Counted from the first letter of the stretch, positions 45,055-61,048 are shown. The stretch: 64,000 nucleotides of DNA from Glandiceps talaboti (GCF_964340395.1 NC_135565.1:14353209-14417208), one strand, 5' to 3'. The notes: generated by a model not told the origin, from the sequence alone. Translations and numbers: made by a program.

Positions 45055-46965
45055 TATCGCGTTCTTAGAGTAGTTCAAAACACATCAAAGTACATTTCCC
45101 AAACCACAGTTCGTTCAACTAGAGGGAGAAAGGCGACGTCACGATTATCAAAGTGTACATCACGGTATACATGTACGCACGTAAGGAGTGAAAATGTTTG
45201 TAATATTCATAGCATAACAACTAACTTAATTTTACTTTATATTCAATAGAATTATCGAAATAGAACAGATGTATCTAGTTACCTAAATTGAGGCATATTG
45301 GGACTGACTTCAATACAACACGAGTGTGTAGTTGTGTTAAATAATTCATCAATTCCTGATAGTATAGAAAAAAACAAATGCTAGTTATGCAGTATACAAA
45401 CATAGGTATTTCAAATACACATTTTAATAATCACAAACCAATTGACTTCCTGTTATTAAGTCTTCGTGTTGTCATCCAACAAAGGGTATCTTCTCTTTGA
45501 ACAAAGATGAAAAGACGTCAACATAGAAGAGACACAATGAAACATGTGATAGTTGAGAATATTTGAGTTGTTCTTACTTCCCTTACCACGGTTTCCATTT
45601 TCTGACGTAATGGACTGATTTATCAATAATCTGAATGTTTCGTTTCTATTGACAACGATGACACGGACGGAGACTCGCACGATTACTCTTAATAATAATC
45701 TTGGCAGGGCAAATTGTGCTTAATCAATTGACACGCTTGTATAAATTCGGTTTACTGACTTACAATACCACAGTAGAATTTTGATGGAGCATAGATAAAT
45801 ACTAAACATCCCAGCACATTTCCGAAAAAAAAAACACATTTTCAGTTATCAACTTTTAATAAGAAAATTTAATGAAAAATTCAAAGCACCTATGCATATA
45901 ACTGTACCTTATAATAAAAAAATGATTTGTGTATTTTTCAAAAGGTGTTTACAGTAAAGTGTGACATCAATCTTTATAATTTGACAACAACAATTAGTAT
46001 TACAATAAATCCACGTCAATATTCAAAAGCCTTGTCAGTAATAATTCTCAAAGCTGTTCCGTCACCAATTCCACTTTAATAACCACGGTTATTTACTACC
46101 ACCTCCTTGACATGTTAATAGATCTGGTTTAAACTCATGTTTAAATTGCAAGTGAAGTCGACCTTTGTAAACGCCAATACATTTTGGTAATATATCATTT
46201 TTTGAATTTTCGATTTTTATCCAATTATATTATGGGTGAAGACACCCCATTGTTTATAGAACAGCATTATGAAATTGTCATATTGGGCAAATCACGAAAT
46301 GTGGCCATGGATGACAGTATCTCCTGTATAAAGTTAAGCTCTCTCACTATGTGTGGCATATATCGACTATCTAAAATCTGAGCCTGGTCGTATGACATCA
46401 GAACTGTTGTAAAGGATCATGGTATTTATTAGAGCATGTATGAACCCAGCATGAATAACTAAATTACTTGATAACTAAATAAATGAATAAATAAATAAAT
46501 ATAGCTATTTATATTTCGCCAAATGAAGATCCACTCTTTAAAAACCAATTATGTACATACGTCAGACTTATGAAAAAACGATATATTTTTTTATGTCTAT
46601 CACACCCCCCTGACATTATACAACAATATTATCTCTCTTGAGCCAAAACTTAGCGCTAAGAATGATACGTTATTACAGCATGTATGTACCTATCACTTTT
46701 CATTATCAAAGAAAACTAAACCTTATTATGAATATTAATGGCTATATCGATACAAAAATACGGATACAATATTTTATTCATATTTTGAGCAGATTTATAT
46801 TCTACTTTCTGACTCACAAAGATCAATTCACAGTGATCGTATTCACTACTTTGCACGTATCGATCAGTATATTTTTGTGGCATCATACTTTTTGTTTTAC
46901 GTATCATATTGTGAGGTTATGTGGTCAACTTTATATCTCAATTCAACAAGCACAAATGCACAAAA
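45055..46965. other. Intergenic stretch, no gene recognised
   Basis: No gene was recognised. A long plus-strand frame starting at 46638 gains most of its second half from the following microsatellite and has no motif in its first half. Confidence 0.45.
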
Positions 46966-47084
46966 CCATACATACATACATACATACATACATACATACA
47001 TACATACATACATACATACACACACATATACATACATACATACATACATACATACATACATACATACATACATACATACATACA
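46966..47084. repeat. (ACAT)n microsatellite
   Basis: About 119 bp of CATA/ACAT units with a short CACACATATA interruption near 47020. Repeat-derived frames on both strands are not genes. Confidence 0.96.
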
Positions 47085-47089
47085 CAGCG

Positions 47090-49305
<2,216 letters not shown>

Positions 49306-49740
49306 TACATGGCAAACGTCAAAACCATGAATGAGGAAACGTAACAAATCAACGTAGATTTTAATTTCCGTGGCTTTGGGTTTTACACGACCTTTGCAGA
49401 CTCTTTTTGTAGACTCTTAACACGACCTGGAATGAAACACCTACAAACAGTACGAACAAAAATAGATTTGCGCCATTTTCCCCCAACACTGGTCAGATTT
49501 CGATTCGTGTGTTAACTTCAAAGATTGCTTCACACCTGTGTGAAAAGGATTCACATGATTGTTCTGTTTCGGTGTTTATTGCGGAAGGTCTGATTGTCCG
49601 TGGGGTATCAAATTGACTTTCATTGCCCTCCCAATCTCTATCTCTACTGTCTTTCTAGTATGTCGGCTTAAGTCTCTGCTATTTTATATATCTTCTTTCT
49701 CTCTGTCTCTGTACTGTCTCTCTGTCTGTCTGTCAGTCAG

Positions 49741-49783
49741 TCGGTCAGTCTCTACCCCTTCCCTTCCCCCATATCTCTCTCTC

Positions 49784-49877
<94 letters not shown>
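49741..49877. repeat. (TC)n microsatellite with the conserved 5' flank
   Basis: The flank CGGTCAGTCTCTACCCC-TT-CCCTTCCCCCATA (49741-49773) matches 33519-33550. It is followed by about 103 bp of TC with two CCC interruptions. Ser-Leu and Arg-Glu frames are artefacts. Confidence 0.93.
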
Positions 49878-49879
<2 letters not shown>

Positions 49880-49881
<2 letters not shown>

Positions 49882-51562
49882 GATGAATAACTCGTATAGA
49901 GTAAATACAATCAACCCCTGTCACATTGAAGGAATTAGTTTGTAAATGTGCCTTCTGGAATATCAAGGACGCATACCTACAAATTATTCATGTATCGTGT
50001 ATAGTTAATAACGTTCTCTTCAATCGTTCTACCTATGTTATACTTAATTCATTAATGACCTACTTACGATAATATTCTCCGAAAAGCGTGTAACATGATC
50101 TCAACACTTACAGCTAAGTCTAATAACAATCAGAAGCCAACAATTCTACCAGAGGACTAGTGATTAATAAAATGTCTAGTAACGACTTAATTTGAAACCA
50201 ATAAAATCACTCTGCTTAGATAATTTCTTAAATACCTAATCGTTTTTATTTCGTATTTAAAGACTCTTCAAACTAAATGGCCATGTTTCTGTTTAACAAT
50301 ATAAAATTAATGAAGATATCTTCAGACGACAAAACACGCTACGATGGGTTCTTTGTTTACCTCCAGGTTGTTCTTTGCAAAGATGAATCATTAATTCTCG
50401 TCAAGATATTTATTGTTCACATAGGGTCATACAATACTTCAATACCTAGGAAGATAATGCATAAGTATATGATAATCTTCGTTAGTGAATCTAGTAGATA
50501 CAACATACTTAATTTTCTACAATACATCTTACACTCCATTAAAAGGATTGAGGCTGTTACAAGTTGGTGGGTTACATATAAAGAAAACGTTTTTGAGAGA
50601 ACAGAGATGATCCGTTGACCTGAACTGATATCAGTTGCAACTTGTAAACTTGATTGTTATGATGGACAATTTTTTCAATATATTTCAATTTGTTTTAAAT
50701 TATTAAAAATAAATATTTTTAAGTTAGTATTATTTTAATAAATTATTTTAATATATTTTGATTTTATTTTTTTCCATCATATTTATAATAATAAATACAG
50801 TATAATAATGTAGTTGAAGAAGATAAATGTAATTGCATTGTCTACAGTAATTTGCAGTATATAATATAATATGATCTGATATCATTGGATGGGATATGGT
50901 ATGATACTTATGATATGATATGCAATTAATTATGCAAATGATTCGCCTAAGGCTTTTCACATGTTGTTCAGTAAAGCAGGTTTCAAAATCGTATATACCT
51001 TTACCAAGTCTCGAATACGGTATATATCTATACCTCTCTTTCCAAAGACGTCCTCTGTGACCACCTTATTATGGAGGGATTTGTGCTGAAAGGGATTTAT
51101 ACATTGCATTTGTTAATTAACATGATAACCCGTAAGTGTAGAACTTTTACATTACAGAGCTACAGTAGAAAACGCCAACGTGTAAGGTTAATGGATTTAA
51201 CACTTCACTTTTGAGGCAAACATTAGTTTAATTTGGGTGAGATGTGTTGAATGGGGTTTCTACAGTGAGTTTGTTCACTAACATGATAATAAGTAATTGT
51301 TGTTGGTTATGTAAGACACTGCTTAATAACTGTGATGTTCTGGGGGAAAACCTAAAAACAAGTTCGAAGTATATATATATTGTCGTTTAATATAGGATGG
51401 AACCTCACCTTTTTAATCTATTTGCCTCAGGCAAAATAACACACATCAACCCCAATAGTGGACTGTTAAAATCAATTAATTAATTGAGCTTGTATCTGCA
51501 CTATAACTATCATTAAATCATTAAACTCGAACTGTCTGCAATCACTGGCAAATTCGTTGAAT
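49880..51562. other. Intergenic stretch, no gene recognised
   Basis: An ATG-initiated 113-codon frame (50277-50618, plus) has no motif and no supporting signals. The stretch around 50690-50900 is extremely AT-rich. No gene is called. Confidence 0.45.
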
Positions 51563-52560
51563 ATTACTAATGCAACACAAGAACAGAGAGTCCAAAGAAT
51601 TACTCCCAAACAGCATTCGACTGAGTGTTTTAACCCTAGAGGAATTGCTGTAATCCTTAAGTAAAATTGATTGATGGTGCCTTTCGTTTTAAATATGATC
51701 ACAGTATGAGTTTTCTCCCAGTAGTCACGAAATCAACATCCTTCAATGATCACTTCCTCTCTAAATAGGTTAAAGGGGCACATCCATATTGTCTTGTGGC
51801 AGTCTAAGACATATTATGTACATGTGCCTTATAATTAAACTTAAATGCAGAAACCTATATATCATGTTTCTAGTGATGTATGGATTATCAATATCGGCCG
51901 GTAGTCATTGGTTGTGGGTTGCAGAAGAAGGGTAATGACAAATGCTTTCATTTGACTAATAAATGCAAAACCAGAACATGCAGGCCAAGGAATTACTCCC
52001 AAATACCATTCGACAGATTGTTTTGGCCCTCTAGGAATTGCTGTAATCCTTCAGTAAAATTGATTGATGGTGCCTCTAGTTTTAAATATAATCACAGTAT
52101 GAGTTTTCTTCCAGTAGTCACGACATCAACCTCCTTCAATGCTGACTTCCTCTCTAAATAGGTTAAAGGGATACATCCATATTGTCTTGTGTCAGTCTAA
52201 GACATATTATGTACATGTGCCTTACATTTAAACCTAAATGACTAATGCAAAACCAGAATATTCATGCCAAGGAATCACTCCCAAACGGCATTCGACTAAG
52301 TGTTTTAACCCTCAAGGAATTGCAGTCATCCTACAGTAAAATTGATTGATGGTAACTTTAGTTTTAAATATGACCACAGTATAAGTTTTCTCCATCTAAT
52401 CATGACATCAACACCCTAGGCTTCAATGCCGGTTTCCTGTCTGTATAGGTCAAAGGGGCATATCCGTATTGTCTGTTGGCAATCCCAGATACATTATTTA
52501 CATGTTCCTTAACACTGTTTCGTACATGCAGACACCTATATGAAAGGAGTGAATCACGTT
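51563..52560 (+). repeat. Three tandem copies of a 280-bp family
   Basis: Copies lie at about 51563-51850, 51947-52228 and 52232-52560. All share CAAWGAATYACTCCCAAA, GGAATTGC(T/A)GT(A/C)ATCCT, AGTAAAATTGATTGATGGT, TTTTAAATATRA(T/C)CACAGTAT and GACATATTATGTACATGTGCC-like ends. Copies 1 and 3 also share a tail (GCAGA(A/C)ACCTATAT...ATCA(T/C)GTTTC) that copy 2 lacks. Copies 1 and 2 are separated by about 95 bp of other sequence. The 51880-52161 frame falls inside copy 2 and is not conserved as a protein in the others. Non-coding tandem family, class unknown. Confidence 0.9.
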
Positions 52561-52564
52561 TCCA

Positions 52565-54696
52565 TTCAATATATGACAAGTACTTTGTATGATTTACATC
52601 AAGTATTAAAACTTGTCATTTATAAAACAAGTCATTTCCTGTGTTATAAGATAAATTACTTGTAAAATTTGATGTTATATTTCATAGACTATGTCTAATA
52701 TTCCTAAAATGTATTATGAAAGAAACGTCCAGATAAACGTCCCAATTGAATGTGTCAAATATACGTATGACAATGATATCTGTTTCCAGATTCCATGCCA
52801 TCTTTCTTTGGTCTTGTACATCATTGCTGATAAAAGCATGCATGCCCTTCATGACTGCATCGTTGCAATTCAAATGAGTTGTAATTTTGTGTTTCACAGG
52901 GCATGTAACAAATAGTTTTCTGTATGTAGCTGTATGGTCTTTATTTGCACTCGCAGTTATCTACACTACTCTATGTAGTTGTAATAAAGTTATATATCGG
53001 AGAATCTCCTTGGTTGAGATAAACCCTTTCCACAATGATTACTTCAAAATAGATTTATTTGGGCTAAGTTCTACTTTTCAGTATGAAAAGCAAGTACGTG
53101 TCGAAAAGCTTGAAATGTTGAGTCTCGTCCCTATGTAATCTCCTGTCATTTACAGAGTAGCCATCCTATAAAGGCAGGGTGCCACAAATCGATGAATTCA
53201 CTCTACCATATGGAGTAACACTCTACTCGCTATTGCCAGTCATTTTTAACATTGTCAAACGATGTTCATCGACCATTAACCCGTCATTCAAGTAACGGAT
53301 CACATAATAACATTACAGTCTGTCTTTTATCGTTCAAATCGATGATACAGTGCCTGTGTCAACTACCAGGCTGTCTACATCACGTTCCCTTCTTTTCATT
53401 GCTTCCTCTGCAAACTGTAGCAAGAATGTCAGTGCTTCATATAAGACGGAGACATTGTTGTTTTCTATTAGTGCCAAACAAAATGACAGAGTCTGTGATT
53501 GAACACCTCTTAAGTAGTATTAACACAGTGTGCTTCATTAGTGGGACTAGACGCATGGTTGTAGGGTTAGGACCTCCAATTACATGCACTCATATTTATT
53601 AGATTTGCCGTCACGGAAATGCTATTAGGTTGTTAGACGCAGTTAAACAAATCCGTACCACTTACACTTCTATCGTTATAGGTAACACAGATGTAGGTAG
53701 TCTCATAAAATCAGGTCTCTTGCTGTCAGTCTGCCTAGTGCTTTATAGTTATACTATGTTATTGCATTCATCAAGTGGGTTGTTACCACGTCAAAACATA
53801 GCATTGCAATCTTATATTAATGGCTTTATGCCGTCATTGTGTGCAATATCATGCGAATGAAAGCATTTAGACGAAGACAAGGATAAGGAGTACTCATGTA
53901 GTACAAAGAACCACCATATTTTGTTCACGTCCATAGCGTCGCAGATCGATCTGCTATTTAGCAACATTCAGAAAAATTATACAAACGGAATGAACTTTTA
54001 AAAGCGATTGATTTTACTCAGGGTTTTTATTTGCATAAATAAGGAAATACATTTCTCAATTAGTGTAACAATGAACCCATATTCACTGTTAATGTAAAAA
54101 GAAGTTGTACTTTTCAAATAATTGTAATATAATTGCTCAATTTTCACTTTCGCATAATACACGCCTTTCAGGCATTATTGATCACTTACAAGTTCGAATG
54201 TTTGTTTTCAGGTTCTTTTCGTTCGTGAAACAAAATTAAGACTGAAGTTTTTTGTGTTATAGTTATCTTTTCGATATTGAGACATATTCTTTGATAGCAA
54301 TATAAGGCCACAAAAAGGATTGTTTCTGGTCAGCGCGTGCCTCACCTAAATACCCTGGCGTCCCCATACTTCAGAGAAGGCAACTACAGAGCCAATCACG
54401 AACAAGCAAATGACATCTGCCCCACATACACACTTGCTCTAAAGTACTAAATAAAAAGAATAGTAACTGCCATAAATAGTAGACAGAGTGACAGGTTTGT
54501 TGAGAATGAAAACAAATCACGTCGTGACACTGTTTTCGACAAACTGTTTTGACCAAAAGCAAATATTTGTGGCCTGAAAAAATATGTTTTTGACCATGTC
54601 AGCTTTTTTTGTCAAATCAAACATTAGGTTTTCTTTTCCTCAATAACTGGCGAGATCTTAGAAGTATTTGAAGTTGATTGTTTCTTTCTTATTTTA
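52565..54696. other. Intergenic stretch, no gene recognised
   Basis: Several plus-strand frames of 70-116 codons (52691-52915, 52887-53138, 53252-53602, 53630-53860) are open, but I recognise no motifs or shared splice signals linking them. I leave them uncalled. Confidence 0.4.
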
Positions 54697-54829
54697 GTCG
54701 GTTGGTCGATTGATTGATTGATTGGTTGGTTGGTTGGTTGGTTGGTTGGTTGGTTGGTTGGTTGGTTGGTCGGTCGGTCGGTCGGTCGGTCGGTCGGTTG
54801 GTCGATTGATTGGTTGGTTGGTTGGTTGT

Positions 54830-54860
<31 letters not shown>

Positions 54861-54894
54861 GTTGGTTGGTTGGTTGGTTGGTTGGTTGGTTGGC
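54697..54894. repeat. (GGTT)n / (GATT)n / (GGTC)n microsatellite
   Basis: About 198 bp in blocks of GATT, GGTT, GGTC, GGTT, GATT and GGTT units, almost mirror-ordered around the central GGTC block. Asn-Gln-Pro-Thr minus-strand frames are artefacts. Confidence 0.95.
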
Positions 54895-54899
54895 GGATG

Positions 54900-55377
54900 G
54901 GTTTATTTGTTGCACGCTTGCTTTGTGCCACAGTGTTATGCACTATGTAGGCAACTCATTCAGTCTTAAAGCTTTAAATGAAGCTTACTTTGATAGAATT
55001 TTCTGGTACTGCAAGTCCAGGATCTTAGGAAGTGCTCCAATGAGTTCTAGATTGAACTGTAAATTGAGTACTCTGAACTAGTCTCGTTAATGAGAAAATA
55101 GAACTTAAAGACACTCTAGTAGGCAAGGGAAATTTGCTGCAGGTTACAGAAGTAGATCAACAAAGAATTAACAAGGTCAATCTAGATCAGTTAGTTAACA
55201 AAAACGTCAGTCCGTGACAATTAAAGATTAATGATTTTAAAACATAGTTTCTTTCAAATAACTCGTATGTCTGGAACGAGACTTCATAAAATGAACTATT
55301 GAAATACCTAACATATAAAAACACGTCGTGTTCGATTTCAGAATTAATAACATTTCCTCATTCCGTCAGGGAAAATA
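54900..55377. other. Intergenic stretch, no gene recognised
   Basis: No gene or repeat was recognised. Confidence 0.45.
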
Positions 55378-55664
55378 CGACTCATCTGAAGGGCCTTGTC
55401 ACTACAAGTCGCTACATAAACCCTAAGGTCTCAAGTATTTTCTGAATGAATGGAGAAAAACATCGGATTGTAATATAATAGTTATTGTAATACCTCCCAA
55501 AGCACAATTTATGTAAAATCGGTAATTTTAGAACATTTTGACTTACATTTCGATCTACCCTGAACCAGTGACGTAGACACGGTTTGTCGTGACGTAGAAC
55601 AACCAGGGTATTAATCCATATTTACTGTTGAAAGACCATAACTTGGCGTGTGCATGGTATAATG
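55378..55664 (+). repeat. Dispersed repeat family A, copy 2
   Basis: Matches 7682-7998 in the same orientation, from the GAAAATAC / GGCCTTGTCACTACAAGTC head through TCGTGACGTAGAAC to TGTGCATGGTATAAT. The fold-back head is present but more diverged and about 20 bp shorter than in copy 1. Confidence 0.7.
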
Positions 55665-55669
55665 TATGA

Positions 55670-57221
55670 GGTCCATTCACTGGTCTGTTCCCATCTACTT
55701 TGCATGGTGTAGAGCCTATAGTAAATTCTCCTATATCAACTTTAGCTACGTTCTGTCAAATGTATTCTGCCGTTGGTCCTATGTCACATGACCATTCCAG
55801 CCATTCGGAGAGAGACATTAACGCCGAATAACTAAATCATTGCGTGATCAAGGTCCATAGTAGACGTCGCATTCGTTTCCAATTTACCGTTACAAAATAA
55901 CCATATTTTACTTTCCCATTGATTATTAGAACCATATTCTCCATCATTTGCAAGCATTTGGATACCTCTTGATATGTCTTATGATTTCATTAACATTTTT
56001 ACGTATACATACTTGTATGTCATACTGTTTTCCTAAACGTTGCATTCTGTAAGTCAATATTCGAATCAGTTAGTCTGATATAAAGATATGGCAGGCTTCA
56101 AGTAATAGACTGTTTTATTTACACCTCAGAAAACTTTTTAAGTGAAATCACAGCCATTCATAAATATGAACGAAACATAACACAAATGATTTAATTTGGT
56201 TTAATGGTCAATTATCTTTTCAGTTTTTGATACTGGTGATGCGGGCTGTTTCGTAGATTATTCTTGTTTTTTTTTGTCACAGCCCATATGTCCTTTATTC
56301 TGTTCTGTTCTGTTGAAGGACTCTTTTGTATTCTGTAACTATACTGTGTCTTTGCAAGGATGTATGGAATTCCATCGAAAATTGAGATTTCACGTAGCAA
56401 TGGAAAACAAAATCAACATGTGCATATCATAATAGTCTGTTTTTCTTGTGTTGTAAGTGCAACAAAACCCTTAGTGAGTTGGTGGGGAAACATAAATAAA
56501 CATATAAATGAATAAATAGGTAGGAAGATAAACGCCAGGAAATCATATATGGACAAACATAGCCTATGCCATTGTATTTTGACTATCAGTGCTGAGTATT
56601 ACGGCACTAGGACATAATGGGTTTATGTGGAGTTGCTGTTTACCTAAAACGGTGTTGCCATTTCTGTAATTTGACGATGGCTAAATTGCAGTCACTGACC
56701 TACTTTCCTCGGAAAGGACGAGTGAAATTGTTACACGAGAAGTTCATTCTCCATTTATCAAATAACTACAAGTACAAGACAAAATCAGGAATCACGAATC
56801 AATTCTAGTTAATGTTCCAACACATGACCGACAGCGTGTACAAATAATAAATGACTCGTAAAGAATCGGTTTTGTTGATACCTTTATCTTTGGAGATTAT
56901 CGTGCAATGGATAACTTGTGGATAAAAATCAATGAGCTATTCATGGTCTCGGTAGATTCCTCTCAATATAATAAAAAGATTAACCTCAGAATAAGGAATG
57001 AGAGAAGCTACTAAAGGTATATCTATGGCTTAAGTCATGAATAATAAGTAGATGAAGTTTGTCAATGACACAGTTTTTATATGTCTAAAAAGCTGATGAA
57101 AGTCTGTTAAAGGCAGTCTCGCTTCGTTATCAATATGTTCTGTATTTAAGTCCATGAACACACCATTGGGCGACAATAATTTCATTAAACTATATCCCAT
57201 TTTACTTTACTTACATCTTGG

Positions 57222-57224
<3 letters not shown>
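55670..57224. other. Intergenic stretch, no gene recognised
   Basis: No gene or repeat was recognised. The frames at 56212-56400 and 56617-56808 lack motifs. Confidence 0.45.
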
Positions 57225-57452
<228 letters not shown>

Positions 57453-57454
57453 CA

Positions 57455-58849
57455 AATGAAATGAAACACGGATTTACATTTCACGCTCAGGCCAAAGTTT
57501 AGCTAGCTATGTTATCAGACCAGAGAAACATGTTTGGAAATGTTTTATAATGGAAATGCAAGCTTATTTATTAAAAGCAACATAATTAAAGTAGCAGTAT
57601 TAAACTTCAGATCACTTTCACACTCATGGCCTTAGGGGTACATATCTACAAAGGTAGAATTGACTATGTGGTATTTGTTATTACCATAACTTTCAGCAAA
57701 ATGTAATTGAAACTTGAGCTGAGAGGATAGCATTACCGCCTATCTATTCCCAATGACAGAAGTACATCAATTAAACATGCCAATTTACTCAGTCTTTGAG
57801 GATAGGGGCTATGGATGTGATATTTGATACAGTATTTGAGAAATAGGAAAATTGCATTTGACTAATTAATTGATGGCAAGAAATGAAGTCTTTGAAAACA
57901 CTGACGTACATTTAAATTATGTATAACAGGGTCGAAATATCACTTTGGTCTCAGGGCTTAATTATTAAGATTGGATTATCCCTTTGGTTACTGAAGAAAT
58001 GAATGTATTAATGTATGTTTTCGAATCTATGAATGTGGCATGAAACTAAAGGGATTGAATTTCCTTATCGACCATTGATAACCACTATCATTATAACAAG
58101 TATCAAAGATATGACTATCGTTCATTCTAAAGAAAATGTGCACGAGTTTTTATCTTTAGAAAGACATTGAACCTTAAAATCAACAGAGAGTTTAAGTCTT
58201 CTTTGGAGTATTGTTCGTTAGTAGTAATAACACTAGCAGAGCTCCCCAGGGAAATTAGATAAACTGTACTGTAAATAAAGTGTTTAAATGATTGTGAAGG
58301 TCAGATAACGGTAAACATTTCAAATAGTTAATGACGCATATAGCTTGTCCATGAAATGGGGTGATTTACATATTAAAAGATGTTGAATCTACTTGTCAGA
58401 CAACTCGAAACATGGATTATGGTAGACAAACTTAATATAGTTTAATTCACGCTCCTGTTTAGAAACCTCAGCGCATGAATGCCTTTATAATAGACATAAT
58501 GTGGTACATTACAATAACTGTTATCTTCTCAATGGTGTTACTCCCGGAGAATATATAGTAGACTGTTAATCTTGATAAGTATAACAATTGCTTTAATGCA
58601 AGGTAGTGCTTGGCAAGCATAAATCAAAATTTCAATTTTCTAATATGATCATCAATCAATTGACAACTATATATATACCTTCTCAGTTTTAGAAGTATTA
58701 TTGGGGTCTTGTTATCAACCTTCTAATATTAACAGTGACACCATTACCAAATCCTGCATTAAAGTTAAAATTTTCTGAATTTTATATGTTGAAGTACATT
58801 AGCCTGTATACATATATAAATTTCTTTTTGTTCTTATCATGGTTATATA
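57455..58849. other. Intergenic stretch, no gene recognised
   Basis: No gene was recognised. The LINE sequence appears to begin at the right edge of this stretch; no upstream endonuclease motifs were found in it. Confidence 0.45.
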
Positions 58850-58855
58850 ATTTCT

Positions 58856-59457
58856 GATGTCAACATTTTAGGTGATGGTAACCATTTTACATTTTTTAGT
58901 GAATCTCATGCTACCACATCTTGGATTGATCACTGTGTGTCAACTCCTCAGGGGCATGCCTCAATTTCTAACATTTGCATTCTTCATGACTTCCATACTT
59001 CAGACCATTTTCCTCTTTGCATTCCATCAATGTTGGTTGTCTTCCGCACTTTGATCTTGATCGAGAGATTAAAGTACGCAGTTGTAAATGGCATTTAGCC
59101 AAGCAAAGTAACATTGAGTCTTATCGGGTGAGTAGTAATGAGTTTTTGAGCAACATTGACATACCAACTGATTTATTACATTGTACAGATGTTAATTGTA
59201 TCGTCTTGAAGCATCGACAGGATATTGATATGCTGTACACTAATATGGTGCGCAGTCTATTTGAAGCTGCTGATGAGAGTGTTCCTCACTCTATAGGTAA
59301 CAACAAGCATACCGTACCAGGTTGGAATCAATTTGTTAAGTCTGCTCATGATGAAGCTAGATTTGTTTCAAGCTCTGGGTCAGTATTGCCAGACCAAAAC
59401 ATGGACCCATCTTTAGAAAAATGCAGACCTCCCGGGCACATTTTAAGTATGCTTTGA
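58856..59457 (+). pseudogene. LINE ORF2 remnant: endonuclease C-terminus and linker
   Basis: From 58856 the frame reads through SWIDHC and later SDHFPL, the last two conserved motifs of AP endonuclease-type LINE nucleases. The SDH histidine is catalytic in this family. Near 59030 the reading frame shifts, and the linker continues from 59017 to 59457 with VPGWNQFVKSAHDEAR, typical of the segment between endonuclease and reverse transcriptase in this LINE group. Another frame change near 59425 is needed to read AHFKYALRSCK, the usual continuation. Confidence 0.85.
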
Positions 59458-60525
59458 GATCGTGTAAAACCAATGCACGTACTGCAAGGGCTAATGCCCT
59501 TGCCTCTGACTTGTTGAACAAAGATGATATTCAATCGTGTGCCTCTTGCCAATACTGTGGGGGGGGGGGAGCTACTGCTCACTGAGATATCGCCAGTATG
59601 TGGCATGATCATTTTAAAAATCTTTTCTCTGCAGTAAAGTCTGAGAACAATAAGGAGTTTGTAATGAACAGTTTGTCTAATGTTAATGACCCTCCACAGC
59701 TGTTCTCTGTTCACGACATCAGATCTGTCATTGAAAGTACGGATAAGGGTAAAGCGTGTGGCCTTGATGGCATTTATACTGAGCACTTAATTTATGCGGA
59801 TGGCAGGTTTTCTGTCTTTTTGGCCATTCTCTTCAATATTTGTGTTTTACACGGGTATTTGCCACCTGATATGATTTCTACCGTTTTGGTGCCTATCATT
59901 AAGGATAAGGCTAGGGATGTCACTGATAAGGGTAACTATAGACCTATTGACCTTTCATCTGTCATTTCAAAAGTGCTTGAACATGTTCTACTTAACTATA
60001 TCGAGTCACATTTGTATATTTCTGACAATCAATTTGGATTTAAGGCTAAACACTCTACTGACCAATGTATCTATCTCCTGAAGGAAGTTATCCAATTGTA
60101 TAAGTCTCATAAGAGTCCAATGTTTTTATGTTTTATGGATGCTTCTAAAGCACTCGATCGGGTTAATCACTGGTCACTTTTTAAAAAGCTTTTACTGAGA
60201 GTTCTTGTAATTTTTGTTCGTTTGATTGTATTTTGGTATAGATCTCAGCTAGTGTGTGTTAAATGGGGAGCTGTCGTCTCCTCTACCTTCACTGTTCTTA
60301 ATGGCGTTCGCCAAGGGGTCATTTTATCTCCACGTTTTTAAACGTTTACATTGATGAGCTGAGCCATCGTTTGTCTTCTCATAAGGTTGGATGTTTGATT
60401 AGTAGTAGACTTTTGAATCACATTTCATATGCCGATGATTTAATTGTCTTCAGCCCATCTAGCAAGGGCTTACAAAAGCTTATTCATGTTTGCGAGATTT
60501 ACGGTATCGAACATGATATTTAATA
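59430..60525 (+). pseudogene. LINE ORF2 remnant: reverse transcriptase
   Basis: After a stop near 59584 (beside a G10 run, a likely slippage site), the frame 59598-60341 carries fingers and palm motifs: GKACGLDGIYTEHLI, NYRPIDLSSVISKVLE, DNQFGFKAKHSTDQ, MDASKALDRVNH (motif A) and NGVRQGVILSP (motif B). A small deletion after SPRF shifts the frame. The next piece (about 60341-60525) has FLNVYIDELS and the catalytic YADD box (motif C, about 60428-60439), ending at a stop. Confidence 0.92.
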
Positions 60526-60552
60526 TCTATAATCAGAAAAAAAACAGTTTGT

Positions 60553-60891
60553 ATGGTTGTCATGCCCAAAAACTTTAAGCTTTTAAACACCCCTGTTATT
60601 TCTTTGAATGATAATAAGCTTTCGTTTGTCGACTCGTACAAATATCTATGTGTATTTGTTTTCAGTAGCTTCATGGATGATGATGATATTACTAGACAAA
60701 TGCGATTACTTTACGTACGTGGTAACTTTCTATGCAGGAATTTTGCATTTTGTTCTGGTGAAGTTAAGGTTAGGTTATTCAAGTCTTTTTGTTCTAATTT
60801 ATACTGTTGTCATCTGTGGTCTAATTTTAAGTTGAGAACATACAACAAAGTTCGAGTTGCGTATAATAATTGTTTTAGAATTTTTTTTTAA
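60553..60891 (+). pseudogene. LINE ORF2 remnant: thumb and C-terminal part
   Basis: A further frame, starting with MPKNFKLLNTPVISLND, continues through SYKYL, DDDITRQMRLLYVRGN and VKVRLFKSFC to VRVAYNNCFRIFF, the usual post-palm order in CR1/L2-group ORF2 proteins. An extra base in the T run near 60885 breaks it. The true C-terminus (CSISFMFVCYSVLSFGELV) continues in another frame to about 61030. Confidence 0.85.
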
Positions 60892-61048
60892 TTTGTCCAG
60901 GCAGTGTAGTATTAGTTTTATGTTTGTTTGTTACTCAGTTTTGTCATTTGGTGAACTTGTCTTGAAAAGTGTTTATAATTTTGTCAAGAGAGTTTTAGAT
61001 AGTAGTAATGTTTATCTACAGTGTGTTTACTCATGTATGTACAGTTAT

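Noticed and set aside
50277-50618. ATG-initiated 113-codon plus-strand frame
   Set aside because: AT-rich, no motif, no splice or promoter logic.
53252-53860. Two successive plus-strand frames (116 and 76 codons) considered as exons
   Set aside because: No consistent donor and acceptor pair links them and no protein motif is visible.
54689-54943. Asn-Gln-Pro-Thr repeat frame resembling a low-complexity glycoprotein
   Set aside because: Arises from GGTT/GATT/GGTC units in several frames at once.
59346-59786. 146-codon minus-strand frame
   Set aside because: Antisense to the LINE linker and reverse transcriptase.
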